Below are positions 11,153-24,211 of a stretch of 64,000 nt of DNA, in pieces (position 1 is the first letter of the stretch; each line of letters begins with the position of its first letter). Origin of the DNA: Effrenium voratum. Lineage: Eukaryota; Sar; Dinophyceae; Suessiales; Symbiodiniaceae. The DNA lies in contig CAUJNA010003771.1 of NCBI GenBank assembly GCA_963377175.1, positions 2,635,587 to 2,699,586 of the forward strand, given 5' to 3'. The translations under genes and the position numbers were made by a program. The notes beneath the pieces were generated by a model, which was not told where the DNA came from, did not search any database, and saw only the letters and a program-made list of their open reading frames with translations.

Positions 11153-14100
11153 TTTGTGTCTTGTCCCCAGAAGTTTCATCAGCGTTGGTCTGACTTTCCG
11201 AGCTGGTCCTTTTGACTTGGATGGGTTTGCCTCTATGTTTGGCACCAGGATTGGTTTCCGTTTGCCCCTGTAAACCCCAACCAGGGTGGCTCCAAAACAG
11301 GCACCGCGCCTAAGCCTTCGCACCATGCCAAGCTGAGGGAAATCCACACGCTTCACGGCCATGTTCACGGCGCGAGCGAGCGAGCCGCGAGCCGCGAGCC
11401 GCGAGCCGCGCTTGCCAGGCGTCAAGGCCATGTACGAGCAACGAGAAGCCGAAAGAAGCCGATGAATTTGGAGAATGCATGCTCACAATTTGTTCCAGCG
11501 ACGTGCTGAGGCCTCCATGTACCCCCGAAATCTCCAAGTATCCTCATTTCTTTAGGGTAAGTGCCAGTTGTTTCATGAGAAGTGCCTCCATTTTTTGGAC
11601 ACGGATTAACTTATACCCTAAGGGGGGGTGGTACTTGGAGCAGGGGGTACAACCTCCCTGGCCACTTTTTGCGATTGGGCCCCTTGGCGTAGGGGTTCGC
11701 TTAATGTGCGGCTGAGCATCCTATTCGCAAATGCGAGTTTGTATCCTAGATCGGTTTCGACGAGGAGGTCCGGTCATCCTTTCGGCCGTTCCCGCAAATG
11801 TTATCTCCTCGTTCCGGCGAATTCATGCCACGCCACAAAATGAATGGCTGGCTTGGCGGTAGGTTTCGGCCGAATGCATCCGCGAAGATCGCGGAATGTT
11901 TTCAGCCTGGATCAGGCTGAGAATCCGAAACAGAGTGGAGGTACCGCTGGTTCCCAGGTTACCCAGGCAAGCATGGACGTTCTGGGTGAAGAGGAAGCCA
12001 TTTTTGGGGCATCTTGCAAATTTGCTTCCCTTTGGGTTGTCCTTGAAATCCCCCACAGAGCAGAATATTGACACGTGCCAGACCAGCAGCCATGTGTTTT
12101 GTGTTGTTTGGCCGTTTTTCGCAGGGGTTTGTTTCAATGCTCCCGAACACGCTGGGTAGCATGGGTGCAGCTCCCCCCATCGAGGTCAGTGCGGTTGCTT
12201 TTCGTCCGGCGGAATCGACTTGCCAAAGGGACCTGCTGGGATCTCCCAGAAACCTGAAGCGACTGCGACGCGAGGATCAGACCGTCGGCCACTGCCATCC
12301 CGGTGCTCTGGCCTCAGTGGGCCGGATTTTTTTTTGGGGGGGGGTGTTTTTTCGCTCCAGGAGGGGGATGTCCTTTTTTAGGTTGGACCCCCTCAAGATG
12401 GCGCAACGGGTTTCCGGGTGGTTTGCTGAAATCCAGAAGCAAAGGGGTGCCAACGCCAAAACATGGCGAGACAAGTCTCTGTATTGTCTGCAGTGTAATG
12501 GACGCTGAAGAAAAGGGGATGAGAAAGGGAGAGAGAAGAGGGACAGAAGCAATGATGGGAATGTTTCTGATGGAAATCGCAAAATATACCATTCTTATCT
12601 TTTCCCTCCCCCTCACAAGTTTCTCAAACCTTGCTTAGCCCTTCATTAGATTGGCCCGCGATTGCAATTCAGCAGAGTGACCAGCTCGAACAGACAGCCG
12701 AAGCGGCTAAGCGCCCGGCGAGGTCCGCCCGACGGGCTGCGGGCGCCTAAAGCGTCACTCGGGTTTCCCAACCAGAGAAGGGCGGCACAAAGCACAACTG
12801 GTTTCCGGGTGTGGCCCCGAGCGGCCCTTTGAGCTTCCCGCTCTGAAGAGAACGAGTACAAAGGGGGGGGGCAGTTTTGACGAAGCTGTTGGTGCGGGGG
12901 TGATGCTCAAAGTTTGAGTGCTAAAATGCAAGCAACTGGGATTTCTTTTTGCTTGAGGGAATCGACTAGGACAGTAGCATTCAGCGTGTTCATGGCGACC
13001 ATTTCATGCCAATAGAGATGAGATCGCTCTTCAAGCTCATCTGGACACTGTGTGAATCCTCAATCTGGCCTCATGCTTGCAGCTGCCTTGTAGCATCTTG
13101 TAGCACGGGAACTAGCTGGACGCTTTTGGGTCGGGACCCGCTGTATTTGAATGATACGTCCGTGCAACAGAAACGGGTTTTGCACCATGCCTTGTCTCAT
13201 GAAAAGAACAACATCAACGCCCTAGAATCAGGGCTGTCCTTTTCCCTTTGAAACAGGGGAGCCCTCCAGAAAGACGCCCAGCCGTGGGTTTCCGGCGCCT
13301 TGGATCGAGGCGCTGACTGAGCGCCGGGGGGAGAAGGCACGCAGCGAACAGCTTCAAGTTCGAGCGATCCGCGCTTTTGTGTTTTTGAATGGAAGGCCCC
13401 ACAAAGCCGGCTTGCTCAGTGGTGCCCTCTTTTCTCCGTTTTGTTTTTTAGGAAGGGGCCACTGGGCAGCTGAGGGAAGATCCCATGCAAAAGCCGAAAA
13501 TGAAAGCAGGTAATTCGGGACGTGCGCTCCACGCAGCTTTTTGGTACGCTTGATCAAAAGGACTCCTTTTTTTCCGGGTCTTGTTTGTGGCAAAGTTGGC
13601 ATTGTTTGAGGAAGAACTAAGTAGAGCCTGGTGGGATTACCCCAAAACGTAATCGGAGCCCCTCTGAAATTGGACACCCCCAATCAAAATCAACATGTGG
13701 TTTATGAATCTTGCATTTGCATTATAGCCTTCAATCAAGGGAAACTTGTTTCCAAACGTACTGACCAAATTTGAGGCATACTAGTCTCAACTGTCCCGCT
13801 GAATGCGGACGGGTGGCCGCCTTGCTGCTTTTGACTACACCCCCGAAGTGCGCGTTTGCGAAGCGAAAGCGCAGCATCCAACTGGACTCGCACGAAAAAC
13901 TGCCCGTCCCAATGGGGATGTTCGAACCGCCTTCATAAGGCCGAGGTCCATTGTGGCCAGGCCCCGTGCTGGGGGGGGGATGGTCTCCAGGGGGGAGGTC
14001 CTGAGGTCCTCGGCGAACGTGCCACACTTGTGCCAGGCGCTAGTGCTGCAGAAGGACCTCCAGAACATGGAGGACAGGTGTTTGGGAATCAAATCGATGG

Positions 14101-17100
14101 AGGCGGGTATCAAAACTCCGGCTGAGCCCAGTTTGGTCTCATCGACTTTTTCAATTTCGCGAGAAAATGCTGAAACAATACGACATTTTACTGGCCAAGA
14201 CGGAAAAAACAAAAGAACAATCCCCAAAAGAAAGAAAACACATCCCAAAATATATCCGCACCCAACCGATTATGTTCTGTCAGGCAAAATCAGGGCTGTG
14301 CTGGGGCTGTGCTGGGGCTGTGCTAGGGCTTGTGACAGCTGTATCAATGTATTTTAAGATGTGTGGCAATTTGTCTTATTGGGCTTCATATACATCTGCA
14401 GGAGTGTCAACAGGATGGCCTCTAAGTTTTACATCATGGTTTCCCTGGGCAGGGGAAATCTGATGTTTCCCTTGGTTACCTAGGCCTGCGCCAGGGCTGC
14501 GCTAGGGCTGTGCTAGGGCTGCGCCAATCAACAAGTACATCGTGCCAATTTGGCTCGTCCAATTGCATTGGAAAATGCAACAGTGAAAGGACAACAAGCA
14601 TTTTGTGAAATAGTTTGAGGATAGTATGTGAGTCAATAAGACACATTGAGAATCTGAGTGACTGGTCCGGCGGCCTCCAAAAGTGTCAGTTTTAGTGGCA
14701 TCCATCAGGAAATGTGCAACTCTTGAAGGGGACATTCAGTGAATTTCTGTGGTTTTTGGTTGGTTCTGTCCATTTCTAGGCTGCTCATTGTTACATTGTT
14801 GGTTCTGCTCATTCTGTGACCCCCTGTTGTCTTTTTGGTTCTGTTGATTTTCAGGCTGCAGCAAGCAGTCAGATCAGTCGGTATGTCGCCTTTTGTGGCT
14901 TGCCTGGATCTACTGACAAATCCCGGTGACCATAGGAGCGGCTTGCCACCGCCGAGCGAGAGAGGGATTGGGCCATGACAGCCTTGAGGCTGGATGGGTT
15001 CCATTGGAGCCACGTGCTCAAAACCCGGGAAGATGAGTTCCTATGGGTTTCCAATGGGTTCCAGGGGATCCAATGGGTTCCAATGGGTTCCACTGGGTTC
15101 CAACTATTTGGAGAGGGAAACAACACATGAGTCACAATGTCACAATCAAAACCCGGGTAGATGAAGGGAAGCCTTTGGGATAACTTGTTGGCGCGATAGG
15201 GAATGAGAAATGGAATGAACTAAGCCAGGAATTGGTCCCCTTCAAGGACACCACCAGTTGGATGGTGAAAAAAGGGGTCATTTCCCTTCGAATTGGGTTT
15301 CAATGGGGTCGAAAAAACTATTTGGAGAAAAAACATCACATGTGTCACAACCCAAATTTGGGCAATTGGGTAGCAAGGGAGAGTTCCAACCAACGGGGCC
15401 CTAAGAATTCATAAGACACGGTCCTGGTTAGAGTGGGCGGGTTTCCTTTTGGTTGCACTACACAACCAACCAAAAAGGGTAGCGTCTAAAAGGACACGCA
15501 CGGAAGTAACTACCCTCTTTTTTCAAAGATCACGGAAGTGCACACCCCAAACGTCCGCTTAGGATTTCCGGGGGTACCTCAAGGCGAATTGCACTGGGTG
15601 GATTTCCGCTGGCTTCTCCAAAAAGGGAACCACTGTCTACTGGCAACTGGAGCCTTGGAGTGGTTGGTCCGATTCGGCAAGCGCCGTCAGCAGCATTCGT
15701 CAAAATGAAAGAGGCCTGCTTTCGAGATGGAATGAGCTGGTCGCCTGGGCAGCATGTAAAGTGCTGTAAGCTTGGTTACAAACACACGCCGCGCGATTGG
15801 GTTGGATGATTTTCTCCTATCATACCTCATTCCGCTTTGATGAACGAGTCGGGAAGACCCATGGTATCATATGGGCATTGCCGATACCCTTTTTGGGGTT
15901 CTTCAAGGGAGCCAACCATTTTGGGGTTCCCCATTTTGAAACAAAGCCCCATGTTTTGGCGAGGCAGAGCGAGTCAGAGCTGCAGAAGCTGCTGGCACAG
16001 CGGTGCACTGGGGATGTGCAGCACTCAAGTTGTCAAGGTTGCTCCAAGCTGCTCGACAAACGAATGTTAGCTTCGGATGCATCTGGACCGTACTAATCTG
16101 TGTGTGTGTGGGACCCTTAGCATTTTACATAGGCCATTTCCTTTCTTAAACATGTACTGAGTAGTAAGGTCCTCCAGAGGCCTCGGAAGTTGTGGCAAAG
16201 CAAATACATCAGGAGATTGGTTCGGGTTCTTTTGGCTTCCTTTCTCATTCTTGTTTCTTTGCTCGGGATTTCAGAGCAACCAAGGGGCGGAAGGAGTGTG
16301 AATCCTGTGCTTGTCGGGATGGAAGGTGGCTTTGCGGTTTTGTTCTACCTGCGCATCGTTCACGGAACGAGAATCTTATTGCGTGATTTGCCAGCATTCT
16401 ACCCATGCCAATGAGTTTCTCCTCAGTAGGTTTTCCAGATCATCCATGGTCAGGATTCCTATTGAGGGAACTATGACCATGAACAACAAGGAGTTTGGAT
16501 CATAGCGTGTGGCTCAACGCCTTTTGCCACTCAGAAGGACTGCCTCATTCGATTTCTTTGTGCAGGCCGAGCCCTCGATCAAGGTTTTCTTAAAGGATAC
16601 CAAGGGCCAGCTACAAAATCACCCGACATGCAGCTGATTTAGAGGATCCCCCGTTGTAAGCAGATGGCTGCGCGGGCCCCGGGTATCCTTCAAGGAACCC
16701 CGTGGATGTCCTCTAAGACCACCCTCGCAAGGCAGTCAGCGACGTGCGGCTGAATCACTATCGGGCGCGGCTGCTCAGCGCAAGCAACTCTTGCCATGAA
16801 GGCTTTGTGCCAACCATTTGGTTGCACGTTCTGTTTTTTGTTCAACACAAACTAAACAAGCATTTGGGGATCTGCAGAAATTTATGTTAACAACCCGTGC
16901 TGTTTGTTCCTCTTTTTTTTCCCGTTTTTTTTTTGCAGAGATTGCTTGAACAACCTGTTGTATTCCCGGGTAGCAGCCAGGGTCGGATTGCTTCAGCCTA
17001 TTTCGTTCAGCCCTGATCAGCCCTGACAGACCCCGGGGCTGTCGCTTGCAGACTACTCCCTCCAGACACCCTCAGCTTTCTTGACGTGTAACGACAGCCC

Positions 17101-17984
17101 CTGACTAAAGACTAGGTCCCCCAGTAGTGCCCTTTGACCGTTGCTTTTTTGGGGGAGGGTTCCCCTACTAAAATAGACTAGAGAAAAAGGGTACCCTTAT
17201 TCTAACCTCTACTGGAGGACCAAAGTCTTTAAGACCAAAGACGTATGTTCCATGATGCCATTGCTCAGTTTGTGCGGAGGTACTGCTGGAGCTCTTGAAC
17301 TTGCGATGCAGGCGGCATCCGGGCGATCCTTGTTCTTTGGATCCTGATTTTGAGTATCACCTTTTTGGTTGCCGAGTCAAATTTCGGATTCCGAGTATTA
17401 CTTTGTCTTGAGTATCCTGTTTTTTTTTTTTTTCAGTTTTCGAAGCACTCGTTTTGGCCGGCGCTTTTCAAAAGGCGGGGCCAAACCAAATGGAAAAGTA
17501 AATTACTGCGTTCGGGTTCAGTTTGAACAATGGGTCAGCTTCCAAACACGTCCTTGGGCGCTTTGGCGCCCATTGGCCGGTCCGACAAGCCGCGGCAGGG
17601 ACAGGGGGGGAGGGTTCCCACACCAATTCCGTCCGGTGTTTGCGTTCTTTGCTCGGGAGGGGTCCCATTTTTTGAGAGGGCGCGGTTCCCCAGTGCATTT
17701 CCCCAAAAGAAATCCGAACCCAGGCCTTCCTTTTGTCAGCAAGCTGTCTTTGCTCATCTTGCGCTCGCTGGCTGAGTTCACAGGCACTTTACCCGGACAC
17801 TGATGCGTGCCCGTTCAATGCAAGCGGGTTCCCCATTCCACCTTAGGTTCAAAGATGTGTATACTGAACGCGACCAAATCCAAATGAACGCTTGGGTGTA
17901 GGAACATCTGGTTGAACCCAAGCCCTTTGTTGGCTTCGCTCCAATCTAAGATTCCCTTTTGGCTTCCCACGACTGCGGCTCCCC
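11153..17984. other. mostly featureless stretch with short repeats
   Basis: Short tandem motifs are visible: GAGCCGC at 11,378-11,410, GGGGCTGTGCT at 14,283-14,330 and again near 14,488-14,522, and GGGTTCCAAT at 15,035-15,107. A family 2-like element occupies about 15,413-15,500. A possible small exon (ALVLQKDLQNMED, 14,037-14,077) follows CCAG|GCG, but its phase does not fit the other candidates. No other gene is supported. Confidence 0.4.
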
Positions 17985-18005
17985 CGGCGCTCGCTCACCC
18001 GCGAG

Positions 18006-18098
18006 AGGCTGCTGGAGCAGTGGATCGAGGAGGAGGCCGCGCTGATGGCGCAGCAGGAGCGGCACCACGCGGAGGCCCTTCGGCGCATGGAGCAGCAG
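18006..18098 (+). CDS. candidate coiled-coil exon
   Basis: The block reads RLLEQWIEEEAALMAQQERH and continues HAEALRRMEQQ, a clear amphipathic Glu/Gln/Arg helix. It ends CAG|GCGGGG (GC donor, phase 0). The acceptor is uncertain; CGCGAG| at 18,005 is used here. Codon third positions are almost all G or C, unlike the surrounding DNA. It joins in phase to the next candidate exon at 18,623. Confidence 0.5.
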
Positions 18099-18461
18099 GC
18101 GGGGAAAAATTCGCGGCTTCGCGGCCGCCCGAAGCGGAAGGGCTTGCGAAGTTGGGTCTATAAATGCTGCTAGGCGTGTTAGTCAAGTTCAACATGCTGG
18201 AAGCACAGGGTGGTAGTCAGTTTTGAGAGGAAACTTGAACAGAACACAGTAAGTTTCGAAGCTGGTGCCTTCTTGGAGTGGTGGATTTGTCCTTCCAACA
18301 TTGTTTTTTTCAAGGGCATTCAAGTTACGCGCTTCGGTTTCCAAATCTGATGGGTAGGGTTTTCCTTTGAAGTCCCTCAGCGCCGCCAAAACGTTGAGAG
18401 ATCCCTAAAGTTTGGCTTTCAGATGCAGACAGCGCTGCTGTCCATTAAGCGCCAAAAGTAC

Positions 18462-18532
18462 ATATATACAGTATATATATAATATGTACTAGTACGCATA
18501 CATATATACATATATATATATATAGTAGCTAG
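18462..18532. repeat. TA-rich microsatellite
   Basis: Runs of ATATAT with occasional GC interruptions; the strand is self-complementary. Confidence 0.85.
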
Positions 18533-18622
18533 ATTTTATATCACAATATCTATCCCAGAGCCTCTCCTTTGCCACAGGCGCCAGGAGCCCTATCTTGTCA
18601 TTTCGAGTCATGGGCTTGCCAG

Positions 18623-18670
18623 GTGCAAGAGCTGGCGACGGAGGTGGTGGAGCAGCAGGCGGCCTTTCAG
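18623..18670 (+). CDS. candidate coiled-coil microexon
   Basis: Exactly 16 codons (VQELATEVVEQQAAFQ) lie between CTTGCCAG| and CAG|GCGCGA, phase 0 at both ends. The helical heptad-like pattern continues from the preceding candidate exon. Confidence 0.5.
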
Positions 18671-19352
18671 GCGCGAAAGTGCCTGGCGCCGACCAAGCAA
18701 CCGGCTTCCCCCTTGGTTGAGGGGGGGATTGAACGTTAGCCCCACTTGCAGATCAACATGGAACTCACGAATCTTATTGAACTTGGACGGACTGTTGGAA
18801 TTCCTTTGGGTTCTGTCTCAATTTGCAGGGGGGGGGGGGGGGGTAGTGCGGGGGTTTGGGCGCGAGATGTGGGATTTCCAGGGAAGCTCCTTTTATGGGA
18901 CATCCTGGTGGTATCATCAAAGAAGTGGTCACTTGGCGCGTTGCAGACATCACGTTTTGAGTTCCTGCTCACAGTTTACAAGCAACCAGAAGTTTGCATA
19001 CGGGTTCCCAATTGCACCTGGTGCAAAATTGATAGCGACGAACCAGACCCAAGTTCCTTGTAAAGGCAAGCGACATGATGTCGACACGACGGTGGTTGCA
19101 ACATATTTTTCGCAACAACGGCAGCAAGAACACGAAGCACTTTAAACAAAGCAGCGGGGTGACAGCGAGCAAAGGTGTTTCACCACGACGTGGACAAGGG
19201 TCCTTTTCAACAGGAGAGTAGTCCTCTGAAACCATTCTCCTCTCTTCCATGAAGGTGGCAATCATACTACTATTATCATTTATAGTTTCGTTGTGTTTCA
19301 CATACGTATTGATTCTGTGCTTGTTCTTTTGTTTGATTATGTCATTTATTAC

Positions 19353-19398
<46 letters not shown>

Positions 19399-19514
19399 TA
19401 TTATTATTCATGTATTTATCTGTTTGTTTCATTTACTTGTTCTTAACATTGTTTTCTTTTGCAAATTGTTGTTTTATTTGTTGTTGTTATTATATCTTTA
19501 TTTGGTTCCTTATT
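18671..19514. other. no gene; homopolymer G and ATT repeat
   Basis: A run of about 18 G lies at 18,826-18,843 and an ATT repeat at 19,341-19,408. Open frames here are short and inconsistent. Confidence 0.5.
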
Positions 19515-21642
19515 CCCCAGATAGCTGAAAGCTATAGGGGTTCTAACTTCTAATAAAGAAGGAAAAGTGATTTGCGAGATTGAGGGCCGGGTGCTAGGGG
19601 GCATGCAGTTTGGGGTGCTGGTGGAGGTGCTTTGCGAGCTTGACGGCCGGGTGCCAGGGGGCATGCAGCTTGGGGTGCTAGTAGTGGAGGTGCTGTTTTG
19701 CGAGAGTGATGGTCGGGTGCTAGGGGGCATGCAGTTTGGGGTGCTGGTGGAGGTGCTGCTTTGCGAGCTTGACGGCCGGGTGCCAGGGGGCATGCAGCCT
19801 GGGGTGCTAGTAGTGGAGGTGCTGTTTTGCGAGAGTGATGGTCGGGTGCTAGGGGGCATGCAGTTTGGGGTGCTGGTGGAGGTGCTGCTTTGCGAGATTG
19901 ACGGCCGGGTGGCATGCAGTTTGGGTGCTGGCGGAGGTGCTGTTTTGCGAGAGTGATGGCCGGGTGCTAGGGGGCACGCAGTTTGGGGTGTTGGTGGAGG
20001 TGCTGTTTTGCGAGAGCGATGGCAGGGTGCTAGGGGGCATGCAGTTTGGGGTGCTGGTGGAGGTGCTGTTTTGCGAGCTTGACGGCCGGGTGCTAGGGGG
20101 CATGCAGTTTGGGGTGTTGGTGGAGGTGCTGTTTTGCGAGAGTGATGGCCGGGTGCTAGGGGGCATGCAGTTTGGGGTGTAGGTGCTGTTTTGCGAGAGT
20201 GATGGCCGGGTGCTAAAGGGCATGCTGCTAGTGGAGGTGCTGTTTTGCGAGAGCGATGGCCGGGTGCTAGGGGGCAGGCAGTTTGGGGTGTTGGTGGAGG
20301 TGCTGTTTTGCATGGCCGGGTGCTAGGGGGCATGCAGTTTGGGGTGCTAGTGGAGGTGCTGTTCTGCGACAGTGATGGTGGAGGTGCTGATTGACGGCCG
20401 GGTGCCAGGTGTGACGTGCTGGTGAAGGTGCTTTGCGAGATTGATGGCCGAGCGCTACGGGGCATGCAGTGGGTGCTGGTGGAGGTGTTGCTTTGCGAGA
20501 GTGATGGCCGGGTGCTAGGGGGCATTCAGTTTGGGGTGCTAGTGGAGGTGGTGTTTTGCGAGAGTGTTTGCCTGTTTTGCGAGAGTGATGGCCGGGTGCT
20601 AGGGGGCATGCAGTTTCGGCTGTTGGTGGAGGTGCTGTTTTGCGAGATTGACGGCCGGGTGCCAGATGTAGTTCGGGGTGCTGGTGCTGTTTTGCGAGCT
20701 TGACGCAGTTTGGGGTGGTGGTGCAACTGCTGTGTTGGGTTGCCGGGTTTCTAACTTCTAATGAAGAAGTGGGATTGTTTTGCAAGATCGACGGTTGGGA
20801 ACTAGGGGGCGTGCACTTTGGGGTGCTGGCGCAGGTACAGTTTTGAGGTGCTGTTCGGGCTGGTGACAGTACGTGACGGCAAGGTGCTTGGTGCTCGGGG
20901 ACCTGTCCAATGCTGGTGTGGATGCTGCGTTGGGGTGCTGTTGGGGCTGCTGTCTTGAGGTGTTGGTGACGGTGTGGGCGCATATGGACGGCAGGGTGCT
21001 AGGGCGGGTGCTGTTTCATGATGCCGTTGAACCGGTTCGGACGTTGTTGCTGCTCTAGTAGTCTAACAGTCGTTTGTCATGGTGCGTGGTTCGTGGCTGG
21101 TGTGTCATCATGATGTTGTCACCCGCGTCATGATGCTGCTGTCACTGCGATGCTGCGATGCTGCGTTATGGTTCGTGGTGATTGCTGCCAACATCAGGAT
21201 GATGCTGAATTTCACTACGCTGTCGGGAGAAGATTCGTGGCTGTGGTATCATCATGCTGCCTTTTCAATTTTACCACTACCATGATGCTGTTCGCATCAC
21301 CATGATGCTGTCCGCATCATGGTGGTGCTGTCCGCATGATCGTGATGCTGTCCGCATCATCATGATGCTGTCGAACTCATCAGGACGTCGTCTCTGCCTT
21401 TTTTTCTGCTAGATATGTGGCGCGGAATCGTTCCTTGCTGGTGCATCAGCATGATGCTGTCAACATCATCATTTTTGCTGCTGAACTCATTAGGACGCTG
21501 TCTTCGTGTCTATTTAGCGCACATGCTGAGTGGCTGTGCATGATGCTTCAACATCATCATGATGCTGTCAACATCATCATGATGCCTCGGGAACCATTAT
21601 GATGCTGCATAATGCTTCGTAGCCGTGATGTGCTATCTGGGG
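19515..21642 (+). repeat. composite unit A: 63-bp satellite plus CATGATGCTG repeats between inverted ends
   Basis: The unit opens with CCCCAGATAGC and closes with its exact inverse GCTATCTGGGG. Inside, 19,560-20,700 is a tandem array with a 63-bp consensus period built around GGGGGCATGCAGTTTGGGG and GGAGGTGCTGTTTTGCGAG. After a diverged boundary copy at about 20,745-20,850, 21,080-21,600 repeats CATCATGATGCTGTC irregularly. Because 63 is a multiple of three, long frames stay open on both strands. I judge these to be by-products of the period rather than genes. Confidence 0.75.
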
Positions 21643-21668
21643 TCTACGCTGGTGTAATTTGTTTATTT

Positions 21669-23117
21669 CCCCAGATAGCTGAAAGCTATAGGGGTTCTAA
21701 CTTCTAATAAAGAAGGGAAAGTGATTTGCGAGATTGAGGTCATGCAGTTTGGGGTGCTGGTGGAGGTGCTGTTTTGCGAGCGTGACGGCCGGGTGCTAGG
21801 GGGCATGCAGTTTGGAGTGCTGGTGGAGGTGCCGCTTTGCGAGATTGACGGCCGGGTGCTAGGGGGCATGCAGTTTAAGGCATTGGTGGAGGTGCCGCTT
21901 TGCGAGATTGATGGCCGGGTGCTAGGGGGCATGCAGTTTGGAGGTGCTGTTTTGCGAGATTGACGGCCGGGTGCTAGGGGGCATGCAGTTTGAGGTGTTG
22001 GTGGAGGTGCTATTTTGCGAGATTGACGGCCGGGTGCTAGGGGTCATGTAGTTTCGGGTGCTGGTGGAGGTGCCGCTTTGCGAGATTGACGGCCGGGTGC
22101 TAGGGGGCATGTAATTTGGGGTGCTAGTGGAGGTGCTGTTTCGCGAGCTTGATGGCCGGATGCTAGTGGGCATGCAGTTTTGGGTGCTGTTTGAGGTGCT
22201 GGTGATGGCGCAGGCGCATTCGTGCAAGATTGATGGCCGCATGCAGTTTGAGGAGCTGGTGCAGCTGTTTTGGGGTGCTGTTTGAGGTGCTGCTGACGTT
22301 GTGGGCGCAATGTTTGGACATTACCGGCGGGTGCCAGGGGGCATGCAGTTTGGGGTGGTGGTGCAGGTGCCTTTTTGGGTTGCTGTTGGAGGTGCTGCTG
22401 ACCGCGTGGGCGCTTATTTCCCAGATAGCTGGAAACCATAGGGGTGCTAACTTCTAATGAAGAAGGGGAATTGTTTTGCAAGATCGACGGCTGGGAGCTG
22501 GGGGGCATGCACTTTGGGGTACTGGCGCAGGTGCGGTTTTGCGGTGCTGTTCGGTTGAGGTGCTGGTGACAGTACGTGACGGCAGGGTGCTCGGGGACGT
22601 GTCCGGAGCTGGCGCGTGTGCTGCGTTGGGGTGCTGTTGGGGCGGCTGTTTTGGCATGTTGGTGGGTGCGGGCGCATATGGATGGCAGGGTGGTAGGGCG
22701 GGTGCTTTTTGGGGTATCGTTCATGATGCTGGCCTCTGGTGTGTCATCATGATGTTGTCAACCGCGTCATGATGCTGATTTCATTACACTGTCGCAAGAT
22801 GATTCGTGGCTGTGGTATCATCATGATGCTGCCCGCATCATCATGATGCTGTCGAACTCATCAGGACGTCGTCTCTGCCTTTTTGTCTGCTAGATATGTA
22901 GCGTGGAAACGTTCGTGGCTGGTGTATCAGCATCATCCGGTCAACGATGAACTCACTATGACGTTGTCTGCGCGTCTATCTAGCGCACTATGCTGAGTAG
23001 CTGTGGTATCCTCATGATGCTGTCAACATCATCAAGATGTTGTCAACATCAGCATGATGTCGCCGGAACCATTGTGATGCTGCGCCACGGTTCGTAACCG
23101 TAGTGTGCTATCTGGGG
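21669..23117 (+). repeat. composite unit B, second copy
   Basis: It has the same CCCCAGATAGC start, the same 63-bp array (21,740-22,200), the same CATGATGCTG tail and the same inverse end at 23,107-23,117. An internal CCCAGATAGC near 22,420 suggests a further truncated start. The two units lie head to tail with a 26-bp gap. Confidence 0.75.
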
Positions 23118-23130
23118 TCTATGCTGGTGT

Positions 23131-23162
<32 letters not shown>

Positions 23163-23164
23163 TT
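23131..23164 (+). repeat. TATT microsatellite
   Basis: Tetranucleotide run immediately after unit B. Confidence 0.85.
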
Positions 23165-23337
23165 TGTGCAGCTTTAAACTCATGTTTTTATTTATCTACA
23201 TCTTTGCTTAAGTTTTTGGTAGATACATGTACACATATGCTTGTCATGTATTTTCTATGTCTATATTTCTGAATGCTGTTTGTGTATATCTATCTTCTTT
23301 TTTTTCTTGCTTACTACATGTTTCTTATATTACTATT

Positions 23338-23420
23338 ATCAGGTTTGAACCCCTGACTTTGTAACATTGTAATTAGAGGGCAGACGCGCAACTACCCCCT
23401 AACCACCAAACCACCACTCC
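23338..23420 (-). repeat. tRNA-like / SINE-like sequence
   Basis: On the minus strand GTGGTTAGGGGGTAGTTGCG precedes CAGGGGTTCAAACCTG about 35 bp later. GGTTCAAACC fits the internal B box of tRNA genes, and the first part could be a degenerate A box. I cannot fold a clean cloverleaf, so a tRNA-derived repeat is likelier than a working tRNA. Confidence 0.35.
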
Positions 23421-23569
23421 AAACCACCGATTAGAGGGAAGCTGACCCCCAAAATGTGCTTTGTGTTTTCCTTCAAAAAAGGAAAACAAGGGCCGCGCCC
23501 CGAAACAAAAACGGGACAGGCCATATTTGTTGGTGTTTGCAGGAGGATCCTCAGAAACCACGGTTTCTC

Positions 23570-23702
23570 AGGTGGTGCGGGAATTCGGATTTCGCCCATC
23601 CAGAGTATGAGCTACACCCAAAAAAGGGAATAGACCCATATGACATGCACTGCTGCCTCATTCCAGGGCTCTTAGGTGGTGCGCAATGGATTTCGCAAAC
23701 AG
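23570..23702 (+). repeat. small inverted-repeat element, family 4
   Basis: Shares GGTGGTGCG...GGATTTCGC with the much cleaner copy at 27,681. Further fragments with GGATTTCGCCC lie at 23,791 and 23,850. Boundaries are approximate. Confidence 0.4.
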
Positions 23703-24211
23703 TCTGACCGTCATCGCTGAATGTTGAAGGCTCCCTCCATACATTGGCATTTGCAGGCATCCTCATTTTCTCGGGTGGGGGTGCGAATTGGATTTCGCCC
23801 CTCCCACATGACAATCATTGCCATTGAAGGCCCCATAAAAAATTGGATTTCGCCCTTCAGCCTCCAACTCCCAGGGCCATTCCTTTGCCAGGAGCAGGTG
23901 GCTGCCATGTCAGCTCAACAGGAGCCTCGGAGCCTCGGAGCCGGGGCTTCCGAGCCATTCGTCGTGGAGCCTCAAACGTGACGATCCTAAGGACGCCGCG
24001 AAGGAAAGTAAAGACCCTTCGATTTGGGGAAATCCAGTGACCCCGAGCCTTTTGATGGGCTGGCGGATTCTCTGGCCTTCTTGGTTTTTGTAGATAATCG
24101 ACGCTGGCTTAGAATAGTTACATTCGGTACCTGAATTAGTTCAATTCATCTTCACTGGGGTTTGCTCGGGCATGTCCAAAAATGGCTCAACTCCCACGCG
24201 CGCGAATGCAG

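Noticed and set aside
13803..14357. 184-codon plus-strand gene
   Set aside because: Equally open minus-strand frame, no splice-consistent borders in the same phase as the other candidates, and no domain.
19443..20983. Pro/Ser/Thr-rich minus-strand proteins resembling mucins
   Set aside because: Artefact of the 63-bp satellite, which is a multiple of three. The residue pattern follows the DNA repeat exactly.
19560..22200. CRISPR array
   Set aside because: Repeats are contiguous with no unique spacers, there are no cas genes, and the genome is eukaryotic.
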